Shown: positions 8,267-17,047 of the stretch, one piece after another | How the letters are laid out: every line of letters starts with the position of its first letter | Numbering within the stretch: position 1 is the first letter of the stretch | NCBI RefSeq assembly: GCF_001990265.1 | Contig: NZ_LYVN01000003.1 | Coordinates: forward strand, 1 to 64,000 | Direction of reading: 5' to 3' | Length of the DNA: 64,000 nucleotides | DNA from: Sphingopyxis sp. KK2 | Lineage (GTDB): Bacteria > Pseudomonadota > Alphaproteobacteria > Sphingomonadales > Sphingomonadaceae | Translations under genes and position numbers: made by a program | Notes under the pieces: model-generated | Database searches by the model: none | The model's input: the letters and a program-made list of their open reading frames with translations, nothing else | Told to the model about the DNA's origin: nothing

Positions 8267-8365
8267 GGCCGCCTCCATAGCCGCGCGCAGGCGCGTGCGA
8301 AAGCCCGCGCTTCGGCAAGGATTTCTTTACCATGGCGGGTAAGCATATTTTGTCACCTTGGCCTT

Positions 8366-8938
8366 ATGGGGGGTGATGTGAGGACCAGACACACATTATG
8401 CCCGCCGCTTTCCCGGCGCGGCCTCGCTGCCATTGCGCTCGCTTTTGCGCCGTTCGCCGCCCCGTCGGCGCACGCGCAAAACAGCACGCAGGGCGAAGCC
8501 GAAGCCATCGTGCTGCGGCCGCTTTCCTTCTTCAAGGTTAACGACCTCGACTTCGGCGACATCATCGCGTCGACGACCGCAGGCACCGTGCGCCTTTATC
8601 CCGACGGATCGCGCACGCGCACCGGCGGGGTGACGCTGGCCGGCGGCGACGGCGAACCCGCGCGCTTCGCGGGACTGGGGACGTACAACCGCGAGGTCAA
8701 TATCTCGCTCGGCGCGAACCAGATCTGGATCACCGGGCCGGGCACGCAGATGCGGGTGCGCAATTTCGAGATCGGCAGCACGCCGACCGCGATATTGTCG
8801 ACCACCCCGACGCGTTTCCGCATCGCCAACGCATTGGGCAATTATAATTTCCCGGTCGGCGCGACGCTCGACGTCAATGCCAACCAGGCGCCCGGCGACT
8901 ACAGCGGCACCTTCACGATCACGCTCAACTATTTGTGA
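8366..8938 (+). CDS. Secreted DUF4402-family protein
   Basis: A 190-residue exported protein: a signal peptide ends near SAHAQ, followed by a beta-rich domain whose opening (LDFGDIIASTTAGTVRLYP) and closing (GDYSGTFTITLNYL) match the DUF4402 family. These small beta-sandwich proteins are common in sphingomonads and resemble pilus or surface-layer subunits, but no function is established. The start could be ATG 8366 or GTG 8378. A paralogue with the same closing motif is encoded at 9519-10067. Confidence 0.82.
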   Translation: MGGDVRTRHTLCPPLSRRGLAAIALAFAPFAAPSAHAQNSTQGEAEAIVLRPLSFFKVNDLDFGDIIASTTAGTVRLYPDGSRTRTGGVTLAGGDGEPARFAGLGTYNREVNISLGANQIWITGPGTQMRVRNFEIGSTPTAILSTTPTRFRIANALGNYNFPVGATLDVNANQAPGDYSGTFTITLNYL

Positions 8939-9027
8939 GACGCCCTTGGGTGGGGACGACGGCACCGGGGACCACTTGCGCATTTCGGGGGAGACGCGCT
9001 CGCCGGTGCCGTCATGGCGACATCATG

Positions 9028-9136
9028 ATCCTCCCTGTGGCGCAGCCATGGGGAGGTGGCAGCGGCGCAGCCGCTGACGGAGGGGCACGGACGCGACGTC
9101 GCTGGCCCCTCCACCACTCGCTTCGCGACAGGGAGG
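9028..9136. repeat. Palindromic intergenic repeat, ATCCTCCCTG family, copy 2
   Basis: ATCCTCCCTGTGGCGCAGCC opens the element and TCGCGACAGGGAGG closes it in inverted orientation, with internal GGGAGGTGGCAG and CCCCTCCACC blocks. It is the inverted counterpart of the copy at 171-305. It occupies the gap after the first DUF4402 gene and contains no credible coding sequence. Confidence 0.75.
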
Positions 9137-9188
9137 AAAATATCGTCCCGATTGCCCGCCGCCGATGCGCTTGCTATGGGCGCCTTCG

Positions 9189-9386
9189 ATGACCCAGCAC
9201 GCGCCCGAAACCATCCGCACGCCCAAGACCCGCATCGCCTGCGACGGCACCGGCGACGGCCTCGCCAACGCCGCGCTCGGCCACCCGCGCGTCTGGCTCG
9301 AAATCGACACCGACGAGGGCTATGCCGACTGCGGCTATTGCGACCGGCGCTTCGTGCTGATCGGCGGGATCGCCGACAAGGGTTAG
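9189..9386 (+). CDS. CHCC zinc-finger domain protein (NDUFS6-like)
   Basis: A 65-residue protein with the Cys-His-Cys-Cys zinc-finger pattern of the zf-CHCC family: C near RIACDG, H in LGHPRVWLEI, and CGYC in YADCGYCDRRFVL. The bacterial family is related to the zinc-binding subunit NDUFS6 of mitochondrial complex I; the bacterial role is not firmly assigned. The start ATG 9189 has only a weak ribosome binding site. The 3' end of the gene (the codons for GGIADKG) is the first unit of a 29-bp tandem repeat that continues past the stop codon. Confidence 0.8.
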   Translation: MTQHAPETIRTPKTRIACDGTGDGLANAALGHPRVWLEIDTDEGYADCGYCDRRFVLIGGIADKG

Positions 9387-9432
9387 GCCTCGGCGGGATC
9401 GCCGATAAAGGTTAAACGTCGGCGGGATCGCC
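9362..9432. repeat. 29-bp tandem duplication at a gene end
   Basis: Units start at 9362, 9391 and 9420 with CGGCGGGATCGCC. The first two are full length (29 bp, a few differences); the third diverges after 13 bases. The first unit covers the last codons and stop of the zinc-finger gene, so the array arose by duplicating its 3' end. Confidence 0.85.
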
Positions 9433-9518
9433 CAAGACGTAAACGCCGCCTTTACCAAGCCGACGCATCATCGATTCACATCCCGCTGGCATAGTCTGTG
9501 CCAGACAGGAGCAGAATC

Positions 9519-10067
9519 GTGGGGATTCAAGGGACCAGCCATCGTCGGGGCGCCGCGCGCATCCTGACCATCGCCGCCGCGCTGACCGCGCTGACGGCAC
9601 CCGCGCATGCCGCCGACATGCCCGGCACGACGACCGCGACGGTCGTCCGCCCGAACAGTCTCGTCAAGACCGACGACCTCGATTTCGGGACGATCGTCAG
9701 CGGCACGACCGGCGGCACCGTCAGCGTCAACGCCGTCACCGGCGCGCGCACCAGTAGCGGCGGCGCGACCACGGTCGGCAACGACGCGCAGCGCGCGCAG
9801 TTCCAGGGCACCGGCGGCATCCTGCTGATCACCGTGTCGGGCAGCACGTCCGTAACGCTGACCCGCGCCGGCGGCGGCGCGACGCCGATGACCGCGACGC
9901 TCGTCCGCGCCGCGAGCACCAGCGGCGGCGGCATCGCGCTGCTCGGCTCGACCTTGCTGCCGAGCGGGGTCCAGACCTATTATATCGGCGGCACGCTGAC
10001 CGTCCCCGCGAACCAGCCCGAGGGCGATTACAGCGGCACCTTCACGCTGACGGTCAATTATCTCTGA
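9519..10067 (+). CDS. Secreted DUF4402-family protein (second paralogue)
   Basis: A 182-residue paralogue of the protein at 8366-8938. A signal peptide ends near PAHAA; the mature part has the same opening (LDFGTIVSGTTGGTVSV) and the same end (GDYSGTFTLTVNYL). GTG at 9519 is chosen because AGGAG lies at 9507-9511, seven bases upstream; an earlier in-frame GTG at 9498 has no such site. The two genes probably came from local duplication, with the zinc-finger gene and a repeat between them. Role unknown; surface or pilus-like subunits are plausible. Confidence 0.82.
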   Translation: MGIQGTSHRRGAARILTIAAALTALTAPAHAADMPGTTTATVVRPNSLVKTDDLDFGTIVSGTTGGTVSVNAVTGARTSSGGATTVGNDAQRAQFQGTGGILLITVSGSTSVTLTRAGGGATPMTATLVRAASTSGGGIALLGSTLLPSGVQTYYIGGTLTVPANQPEGDYSGTFTLTVNYL

Positions 10068-10109
10068 CGGCGGTTTGCGCGGGCTCGCCCGCGCGCCTAT
10101 ATCGGCGGC

Positions 10110-11537
10110 ATGACCAGTCCCACCGATCCCCGCCGCTTCCTCTATCGCGCCGATGCGCTCGACCCCGATCTCGCGCAGAAGCTTGCGCGCGAGGCGCTCG
10201 CCAAGGCCGATGACGGCGAACTTTACCTGCAATATCGCGCGACCGAGAGCTTCGGCTTCGACGACGGGCGCCTGAAGACGGCGGATTACTCGACCGACGC
10301 GGGCTTCGGCCTGCGCGCGGTGTCGGGCGAGATGACGGGCTTTGCGCATGCGAGCGACATCAGCGCCCCCGCGATCCGCCGCGCCGCCGAGACGCTGGCG
10401 CTGCTCGACCCCGCGAACCAGCCGCACGCCGCCGCCCCGGCGCGCACCAACCGCCATCTCTACGGCGAGGCCAATCCGCTCGACCTCATCCCCTTCGCCA
10501 AGAAGGTCGCGCTGTGCCAGCAGATCGACGCCGCCGCGCGCGCGCGCGATCCGCGCATCGCACAGGTGTCGGTCGCGCTCGCGGGGAGCTGGTCGGTGGT
10601 CGAGATCGTCCGCGCCGACGGCTTCCTCGCGACCGATATCCGCCCGCTCGTCCGCCTCAACGTCAGCATCGTCGTCGAGGAAAACGGGCGCCGCGAGAGC
10701 GGCTATTTCGGCCTCGGCGGCCGGTACATGTACGACCATCTGTTCGAGGAAGCGCAATGGAACCGCGCGATCGACGAGGCGCTGGCGCAGGCGCTCGTCA
10801 ACCTCGAGGCGGTCGACGCCCCCGCGGGCGAGATGACCGTGCTGCTCGGCCCCGGCTGGCCCGGCGTCCTGCTCCATGAAGCGATCGGCCACGGGCTCGA
10901 GGGCGATTTCAACCGCAAGGGCACCAGCGCCTTTTCGGGCCGCATCGGCGAGCGCGTCGCCGCCCCGGGCGTCACCGTGGTCGACGACGGCAGCATCGCC
11001 GAACGCCGCGGATCGCTGAGCATCGACGACGAGGGCACCCCGACGAGCGAGACGGTGCTGATCGAGGACGGCATTTTGAAGGGCTATATGCAGGACCGGC
11101 TCAACGCGCGGCTGATGGGCATGGCGCCGACCGGCAACGGGCGCCGCGAAAGCTTTGCCCATGCGCCGATGCCGCGCATGACCAACACCTTCATGAAGGG
11201 CGGCAACGACGATCCCGCCGAGCTGCTGAGCCGCGTCAAGAACGGCATCTTTGCCAAGAGCATGGGCGGCGGACAGGTCGACATCGTGTCGGGCAAGTTC
11301 GTGTTCAGCTGCACCGAGGCGTATAAGATCGAGAATGGCAAGCTCGGCGCCCCGATCAAGGGCGCGACGCTGATCGGCGACGGGCCGAGCGTGCTCACCA
11401 AGGTCACCGGCATCGGCAACGACATGGCGCTCGACGAGGGCATCGGCGTATGCGGCAAGGGCGGCCAGAGCGTCCCCGCCGGGGTCGGCCAGCCTACCCT
11501 GCTGGTGAGCGGGCTGACGGTGGGCGGGACCGCCTGA
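10110..11537 (+). CDS. tldD: Metalloprotease TldD
   Basis: A 475-residue member of the TldD/PmbA metalloprotease family. The zinc-binding motif HEAIGHGLEGD starts at residue 256, and the family's conserved C-terminus (SGKFVFSCTEAYKIENGKL, then the GIGNDMALDEGIGVCGKGGQ region) is intact. TldD pairs with TldE/PmbA to degrade unfolded peptides and is known for maturing microcin B17 and helping CcdA turnover. No partner gene is adjacent. It ends 94 bases before the CHAT gene on the same strand. Confidence 0.93.
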   Translation: MTSPTDPRRFLYRADALDPDLAQKLAREALAKADDGELYLQYRATESFGFDDGRLKTADYSTDAGFGLRAVSGEMTGFAHASDISAPAIRRAAETLALLDPANQPHAAAPARTNRHLYGEANPLDLIPFAKKVALCQQIDAAARARDPRIAQVSVALAGSWSVVEIVRADGFLATDIRPLVRLNVSIVVEENGRRESGYFGLGGRYMYDHLFEEAQWNRAIDEALAQALVNLEAVDAPAGEMTVLLGPGWPGVLLHEAIGHGLEGDFNRKGTSAFSGRIGERVAAPGVTVVDDGSIAERRGSLSIDDEGTPTSETVLIEDGILKGYMQDRLNARLMGMAPTGNGRRESFAHAPMPRMTNTFMKGGNDDPAELLSRVKNGIFAKSMGGGQVDIVSGKFVFSCTEAYKIENGKLGAPIKGATLIGDGPSVLTKVTGIGNDMALDEGIGVCGKGGQSVPAGVGQPTLLVSGLTVGGTA

Positions 11538-11630
11538 TCCCGCGCCCCGCGCCCACCAAGTAAATTCCGGCTTGCCGCGCGGCCATGGTGCGATAACCAG
11601 AGCCCGGGTCGCGCGGACAAGGGGACGCGG

Positions 11631-14456
11631 GTGGGATTTTCGTTTCGATATAGCCTCTTGGCGCTCGCGCTGCTGTTCGCCCTTCCCGGCGCTGCGCGCG
11701 CCGAGCTGGCGGTCGCGCCGTTGCCGCCGAGCCCCGCGCTCGCCGAGGCGCTGGCCGCCGAGCGTTTCGACCAGGCGATGACGCTCGCGCGGCGCGAGCA
11801 TGAAGCGTGCATGGCGGCGAACGGCTTTGCGGCGTGCATCGGGCTGCTTGCGGCCGAGAGCGACGCGCTCACCGCCTGGGCCGAAGATCATGGCGATTTC
11901 GACCGCGACGAGCGCGGCGAAGGACTCGCGCTGCGCACCGCGCGCCGGCTCCACGACGAGGTGGGCAAGCTCGAGGGTTTCGACGGTCCGATCTTCGCCT
12001 CGGCCTACGGCAATCTGGGCGAGATGCTGACGATCTATGGCCGTCCGGTCGAGGGCGAGCAGCATCTGCGCGACGGGCTGCGCTACAACATCGTCCGCGC
12101 CATGGATTTTACGGGCACCACCCGGCTTTCCGATGCACCGCTCCGCAATGCGCTGCTGCGGCTCACGCGCAACCTGGCCGTGCAGGGCCGCACCGACGAG
12201 GCGCGCGGTTTCCTTGCCTCGGCCGACGGCCTGCTTTCGACCCTGACGCTGATCGGCTCGCCCGACGCCAAGCCGGCGCTGCCCGACTATCTCGCGGTGG
12301 CGGGACTCGTCCCCGACGCGCCGATCGCATCTGATCAGCCGGCCAGTTTCATCAGCGCCGATGTCGGTTATGAATTCGAACTCGAACGCAATGGCGAATT
12401 TTGGGATCCAGACCAATGGGACGCCGTGCGCGGGCGGCTCTCGCGCGACTATATCGCCTTCCTTGCCCGCACTGGACAACCGGCAAAGGCCATCGCGCGC
12501 CTCGACGCTGAGCCCGATCTGCTGCGCGGCGGCAGCGGCAGCTCGGCGCTCGAATTCCGCAGCCGGATCGGCGCGGCGCTTGTCGCCGAGGGGCGCGTCG
12601 AGGAGGGCGCGGCGATCCTCGACGAGGCGATTCCGGCCGTCGCCCGGACATGGGACCTGACCGACGACCGCCGTATTGACGCACATGTCGCGCGCGGGGC
12701 GGCGATTCTGGCGCGCGATCCCGCCGCGGGAGAGACCGCCGCCGCCGACTATCGCCAGGCCGTCGCGGGCGCCACCGCGCGCGTCGAGGCGACGCAGACC
12801 ACCGAAGGACTTGTCCTGGCCGTCCGCCGATATCGTCCCGCCTTCGAGGGCTTTCTCGGGGCCCTGTCCCCGGACACCGCAAGTTCCACCGCGCGCGCCG
12901 ACGCCTTTGCCGCGGCGCAATGGTCGTCGATCGGCGAGACCGCGGCGACACTGGCCAAGGTGGCCGCACAGACGTCGCGCAGCAGCGGACCGGTCGCCGA
13001 AAAGGAGCGGTTCCGGCAGGAGGTGCGCGACAGCGTCGCCGCGCTCAATCGGGACATCGCGCAATGGCTGTCGGTGCCTGGCGGCGACGATCAGGAGTTG
13101 CTGCGAAAATTCTATCTGCGCGACGTCGATGCCGTGATGGGCGACATGTCGACCGAAGAAATCGCCGCGATCGACCCTGCCTATGACGGGCTGGTCAAGC
13201 CGCGCCCGCTCGCCGCCGACCGCGTGCAGGCGCTGCTCGGCAAGGGCGAGGCGCTGCTCTTTTTCCTGCCCGACGCGCGCGGCACCTCGGTCTTCGCGCT
13301 GACGCAGCGCGGCTTCACCTGGCATCGTTCGGCGCTCACCCGCGACGCGCTCGCGCGCGACGTCGACACGCTGCGCGCGCAATTGAAGCGCGACATCAAG
13401 GAACGCTGGGTCGGGTCGGTCGACAATTTCGACGAGGCGCTGGCGTACCGGCTCTACCGCGAGCTGATCGCGCCGATCGAGCCCGCGCTCGGCGGCGCGA
13501 CGCGGCTGATGACGGTAACCCCGGGGCCGCTGAGCGGGCTGCCGCTCACGCTGCTCGTCACCGCACCGGTGCCGCCCGAGGGCGAGCCGGCGTTCCTGAT
13601 CGACCGTTATGAAGTGACCACCCTGCCCTCGGTCTCGAGCCTCTTTTCGATCCGCTGCCTGCTTCATGCCCAGGCCGAGCGCCCCGCCGCGTGCGGCGAC
13701 GGCCCCGCGCGCGCGCGCGACGCGTCGGCACCGACGCTGTTCGCCGCCGGGGCGCCCGCGCTCAAGGGCTTCCCCGGCGCCGACCGCGGCGTCGTCGAAT
13801 ATTCGGAAATTTTCGATCGCGGCGTCGCGAGCCCGGCGCGCATCCTCGAAATGTCGTACCTGCCCGGCGCGCAGCGCGAGATCGACGGGGTGCGCGCGCT
13901 GTTCCCCGGCGACACCGCGACCGCGCTGACCGGCCCCGCGGCGACCGAGGCGGTGATCAAGACGAGCCCGAATCTCAAAAAGGCGCGCTATGTCCTCTTC
14001 TCGACCCACGGACTGCTCGCGAGCGAGACCGGGCTCGACGGCGAGCCGGGGCTGGTCTTCACCCCGCCCGCCGAGGGCGCGCAGTCCGAGCTCGACGACG
14101 GGCTGCTCACCGCGTCGGAGGCGGCACAGCTCAAGCTCGCCGCCGACATCGTCATCCTGTCGGCGTGCAACACCGCGAGTTCGGCGAAGGGCGGCGATGC
14201 CGAGGGGCTGTCGGGACTGGCGCAGTCCTTCTTTTATGCCGGGGCGGGGGCGTTGCTGGTGTCGCACTGGCCGCTCGACGATGCATCGGGGGCGGCGATC
14301 GTCACCCGGCTGTTCGCCGCGATCGAGCAAAAACCCGGCGCGAGCAGCAGCGCCTTTCATAACGCGGTGCTCGCGCTGCGCCGCGACCCCGAGGCGTCGG
14401 CGCCCGCCTTCTGGGCGCCGCTCGTCTATGTCGGGACGACCGATCCGGCGCCGTGA
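11631..14456 (+). CDS. Exported CHAT-domain (caspase-like) protein
   Basis: A 941-residue protein with a signal peptide (cleavage near ARAEL), a long alpha-helical middle with TPR-like spacing (about 40-600), and a C-terminal CHAT domain (about 640-940). The CHAT catalytic pair is present: His793 in FSTHG and Cys846 in LSACNTA, followed by GLAQSFFYAGAGALLVSHWP. CHAT proteins are caspase/separase-like cysteine proteases, usually with TPR partners; an exported form would act in the periplasm. The GTG start at 11631 follows AAGGGG. No obvious substrate gene adjoins it. Confidence 0.88.
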   Translation: MGFSFRYSLLALALLFALPGAARAELAVAPLPPSPALAEALAAERFDQAMTLARREHEACMAANGFAACIGLLAAESDALTAWAEDHGDFDRDERGEGLALRTARRLHDEVGKLEGFDGPIFASAYGNLGEMLTIYGRPVEGEQHLRDGLRYNIVRAMDFTGTTRLSDAPLRNALLRLTRNLAVQGRTDEARGFLASADGLLSTLTLIGSPDAKPALPDYLAVAGLVPDAPIASDQPASFISADVGYEFELERNGEFWDPDQWDAVRGRLSRDYIAFLARTGQPAKAIARLDAEPDLLRGGSGSSALEFRSRIGAALVAEGRVEEGAAILDEAIPAVARTWDLTDDRRIDAHVARGAAILARDPAAGETAAADYRQAVAGATARVEATQTTEGLVLAVRRYRPAFEGFLGALSPDTASSTARADAFAAAQWSSIGETAATLAKVAAQTSRSSGPVAEKERFRQEVRDSVAALNRDIAQWLSVPGGDDQELLRKFYLRDVDAVMGDMSTEEIAAIDPAYDGLVKPRPLAADRVQALLGKGEALLFFLPDARGTSVFALTQRGFTWHRSALTRDALARDVDTLRAQLKRDIKERWVGSVDNFDEALAYRLYRELIAPIEPALGGATRLMTVTPGPLSGLPLTLLVTAPVPPEGEPAFLIDRYEVTTLPSVSSLFSIRCLLHAQAERPAACGDGPARARDASAPTLFAAGAPALKGFPGADRGVVEYSEIFDRGVASPARILEMSYLPGAQREIDGVRALFPGDTATALTGPAATEAVIKTSPNLKKARYVLFSTHGLLASETGLDGEPGLVFTPPAEGAQSELDDGLLTASEAAQLKLAADIVILSACNTASSAKGGDAEGLSGLAQSFFYAGAGALLVSHWPLDDASGAAIVTRLFAAIEQKPGASSSAFHNAVLALRRDPEASAPAFWAPLVYVGTTDPAP

Positions 14457-14581
14457 CGCGGCTGTGACCCCGCTCACTTGGCGTGCGCCCTCGCCGCGCC
14501 TATAGCCGGTTCAAACAAAAGCAGAATCGGGTCGCATAGGATTTTCCCCGGGGGCTCGGCCTCCGGTCGCAGGGAGGAATT

Positions 14582-15799
14582 ATGCACAAGATCTATCGAT
14601 TTGCGTCGGCGGCAGTGATCGCCGCGATGCTGAGCGCGCCGGTCGCGGCGCAGCAGAAGACCACGGGTCCCAAGGAACGCTATGAAATGGACGCCGCGAC
14701 GATGTCGGGCTTTGCCGCAATGGGCGGCAAGGGCGGCATGGGCGGCGCGATGAGCATGATGTTCGGCGGCGGCCCCGACAATGCGCTGGCGCGCCAGTTG
14801 ATGCTGCGCCTCGGGTCGAACGACCTGCCGACCGCGCCGCCGCCCAAGGGCGACCATTTCTTCCTGCCGCAGGCCAAGCTCGGCAAATCGGTGCCGCTGA
14901 TCGGGCGCGAGCGCAAGGAAGGCGATTATCCGACCGAGTTCGAACGGCCGAAGGGCCGGCTTCTGCTCTATTGGGGCTGCGGCGCCAAGGCGGGGCCGGG
15001 ACAGCCGGTGATCATCGACTTCGCCAAGGTTGCCGCAGGGCAGATTCCGCCGAACCTCTTCTCGACCGCGGTGCCGATCGTGCGCGAGGTGTCGCCCGAA
15101 AACAGCAAATCCTATGTCGAATGGCCGAACAGCAAGTCCACCAAGATGCCGTCCAAGGACAGCAGCCTGCTCGGCGCGCACCGCGTCGCGAGCAATTTCG
15201 GCGGCGACATCAACTTCACCCTCGCGCAGGATTATATGCCCGCGCTCCAGGCCTCGACCGCCGACCAGGCCGACGGATCGGTGACGATCCGCTGGAACCC
15301 GGTGACCAATGCGACGGGCTATGCCGCGTGGACAATCGGCGGCATGGGCAATGGAAACGGCAAGAACGACGTCGGCGACATCGTTTGGTGGACGAGCAGC
15401 GCGACGAAGGAATTCGGCGGCGGGCTGTGGGACTGGCTGCCGCCGTCGGTGGTCGCGAATTTGATCACCAAGAAGATCGTGATGCCGCCGTCGCAGACGA
15501 CGTGCCAGATCCCTGCCGAGGTCAAGAAGGCGTCGGGCGAGTTCATGATGGGCAACCTCAACGCCTTCGGCCCCGAGGCCAATTTCTCCTATCCGCCCAA
15601 GCCCGCCACGGGGGTGTGGAATATCGACTGGACCGCGAAGGTGCGCTTCCGCTCCTACACCATGCTGATGGTCGGCGCCGATTTCGGCGGGATGAGCGGC
15701 GGCGGGTCGAGCGGCGGCGAGGCCGCGCCCGCGGCGCCCGCCAAGAAGAAGAAGTGCAAGGGCCCGCTCGGCATCCCGCTGCCCGACGGCGCCTGCTGA
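14582..15799 (+). CDS. Secreted protein of unknown function
   Basis: A 405-residue protein with a clear signal peptide (cleavage near PVAAQQ). I do not recognise the family. The mature part contains a Met/Gly-rich segment (about 40-65), a segment with fibronectin-like wording (SVTIRWNPVTNATGYAAWTI, about 233-252) and a tail with a Gly/Ser/Ala linker ending in a Lys-rich patch and two Cys. GGGAGG precedes the ATG. It is flanked by a spacer from the CHAT gene and by a palindromic repeat downstream. Confidence 0.75.
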   Translation: MHKIYRFASAAVIAAMLSAPVAAQQKTTGPKERYEMDAATMSGFAAMGGKGGMGGAMSMMFGGGPDNALARQLMLRLGSNDLPTAPPPKGDHFFLPQAKLGKSVPLIGRERKEGDYPTEFERPKGRLLLYWGCGAKAGPGQPVIIDFAKVAAGQIPPNLFSTAVPIVREVSPENSKSYVEWPNSKSTKMPSKDSSLLGAHRVASNFGGDINFTLAQDYMPALQASTADQADGSVTIRWNPVTNATGYAAWTIGGMGNGNGKNDVGDIVWWTSSATKEFGGGLWDWLPPSVVANLITKKIVMPPSQTTCQIPAEVKKASGEFMMGNLNAFGPEANFSYPPKPATGVWNIDWTAKVRFRSYTMLMVGADFGGMSGGGSSGGEAAPAAPAKKKKCKGPLGIPLPDGAC

Positions 15800-15818
15800 G
15801 GGCACAGGTGGCGCGATG

Positions 15819-15937
15819 CTCCCCTCCCGCAAGCGGGAGGGGCAGCGAGACTTACGAGCTTGCTCGTTAGTCGCAGCGGGGTGGGCACTTGCAACGTTGC
15901 TGCCCACCCCCGACCCCTCCCGCCTGCGGGAGGGGAG
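15819..15937. repeat. Palindromic intergenic repeat, CTCCCCTCCCGC family, copy 2
   Basis: It opens with the hairpin CTCCCCTCCCGCAAGCGGGA and closes with CCCTCCCGCCTGCGGGAGGG. Between them is the block GCGAGACTTACGAGCTTGCT and TCGTTAGTCGCAGCGGGG, shared nearly verbatim with copy 3 (18576-18711). It lies 20 bases after the stop of the preceding gene. Confidence 0.85.
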
Positions 15938-16020
15938 AACAGGCGCCGGTCAGTTGTCGTTCAGACGAGGCGCCCTATATTGGCGGCAGAGGGTGTGTGT
16001 TGAATGACAGGAGTCGAACC

Positions 16021-16431
16021 ATGCGTCCGTTAATTGCCACCATCATTGCCGCCGCGGCGATCGCCGCCATGCCCGCCGCCGCATCGGCGAAGGACAAGCT
16101 GAGCGGCGAGGAGCAGCTCGCCAAATTGCTCGGCGACCGCGTCGCCGGCGAACCGCAGAATTGCATCCCGCTGTCGACCGCACGCAGCTCGACGATCATC
16201 GACGGCACCGCGATCGTCTATCGTGTCGGCAGCACGATGTGGGTCAACCGGCCGAAGGGCGGCGCCGCATCGCTCGACGACGACGATATCCTCGTCACCA
16301 AGACGATCGGCAGCCAGCTGTGCAGCATCGATGCGGTCCAGCTCGTCGACCGCACCAGCCATATGTACAGCGGTTTCGTCTCGCTCGGCGAGTTCGTGCC
16401 CTATCGCAAGGTCGATAGCGCCGCGAAATAA
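16021..16431 (+). CDS. Small secreted protein, unknown function
   Basis: A 136-residue protein with a signal peptide (MRPLIATIIAAAAIAAMPAA, cleavage near ASAK). The mature part contains two Cys (in PQNCIPLS and SQLCSIDAV) and a C-terminal FVSLGEFVPYRKV. ACAGGAG precedes the ATG with good spacing, which decides the start within a longer open frame. It is followed after three bases by the DUF924 gene, so they may be co-transcribed. I do not recognise a characterised homologue. Confidence 0.75.
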   Translation: MRPLIATIIAAAAIAAMPAAASAKDKLSGEEQLAKLLGDRVAGEPQNCIPLSTARSSTIIDGTAIVYRVGSTMWVNRPKGGAASLDDDDILVTKTIGSQLCSIDAVQLVDRTSHMYSGFVSLGEFVPYRKVDSAAK

Positions 16432-16434
16432 GCC

Positions 16435-17013
16435 ATGATGACCGACGACAACCGCGAAGCCGTCGCACCGCCCGCCGACTGGGCGGCGCAGCTGCTCGCC
16501 TTCTGGTTCGACGGCCATGGCATGGACGACTGGTATGGCGGCGGCGATGCTTTCGACGCCGCCATCCGGTCGCTCGCGGGCGACTGGCTGGCGGCGCTGC
16601 GTTCGCTGCCCGCCGAACATTTCCTGACCGATCCCGACACCGCGCTCGCTGCGGCGATCCTGTTCGACCAGGTGCCGCGCAACATCCATCGCGGCAGCGC
16701 CGAGGCTTTCGCGACCGACGACCTCGCCCGCGCGATCGCGCGCGGCATCGTTGCGAAGGGCTGGGACCGGGGCTGGCCCGACGAGCGGCGGCAATTCGCC
16801 TATCTCCCCTATCAGCATAGCGAGGATATCGCCGACCAGCGCGAATCGCTGCGGCTGTTCGGCCAGCTCGCCGATCCGCAGTTCCACGATTATGCGCAGA
16901 AGCATTTTGACGTGATCGATCGCTTCGGCCGCTTCCCGCACCGCAACGCGGTGCTCGGCCGGGCGACGCGACCCGGCGAGGAAGCGGCGGTGGAGGAAGG
17001 CAGCCAATGGTGA
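16435..17013 (+). CDS. DUF924 family protein
   Basis: A 192-residue soluble protein matching DUF924: LLAFWFDGHGMDDWYGGGDA at the N-terminus, FDQVPRNIHRGSAEAFATDD in the middle, and YLPYQHSEDIADQRESL with HFDVIDRFGRFPHRN near the end. The fold is an all-helical TPR-like one; the molecular function is not established. Two adjacent ATG codons (16435, 16438) are possible. The nearby genes (PNPOx-like, DUF2007, exonuclease-like) form a loose run on the same strand. Confidence 0.87.
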   Translation: MMTDDNREAVAPPADWAAQLLAFWFDGHGMDDWYGGGDAFDAAIRSLAGDWLAALRSLPAEHFLTDPDTALAAAILFDQVPRNIHRGSAEAFATDDLARAIARGIVAKGWDRGWPDERRQFAYLPYQHSEDIADQRESLRLFGQLADPQFHDYAQKHFDVIDRFGRFPHRNAVLGRATRPGEEAAVEEGSQW

Positions 17014-17047
17014 TAGGGGTGCGCCACATTCTCGCGGAGCCCCGACC

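Noticed and set aside
9362-9432. Three equal-spaced repeats as a possible CRISPR array
   Set aside because: The units abut without spacers and arise from the 3' end of a gene; there are no cas genes in the window.
9468-14477. A 1669-codon open frame on the minus strand opposite tldD and the CHAT gene
   Set aside because: It is a G/C-driven antisense shadow of two well-supported plus-strand genes; its translation is low-complexity Arg/Ala/Gly/Asp-rich without domains.
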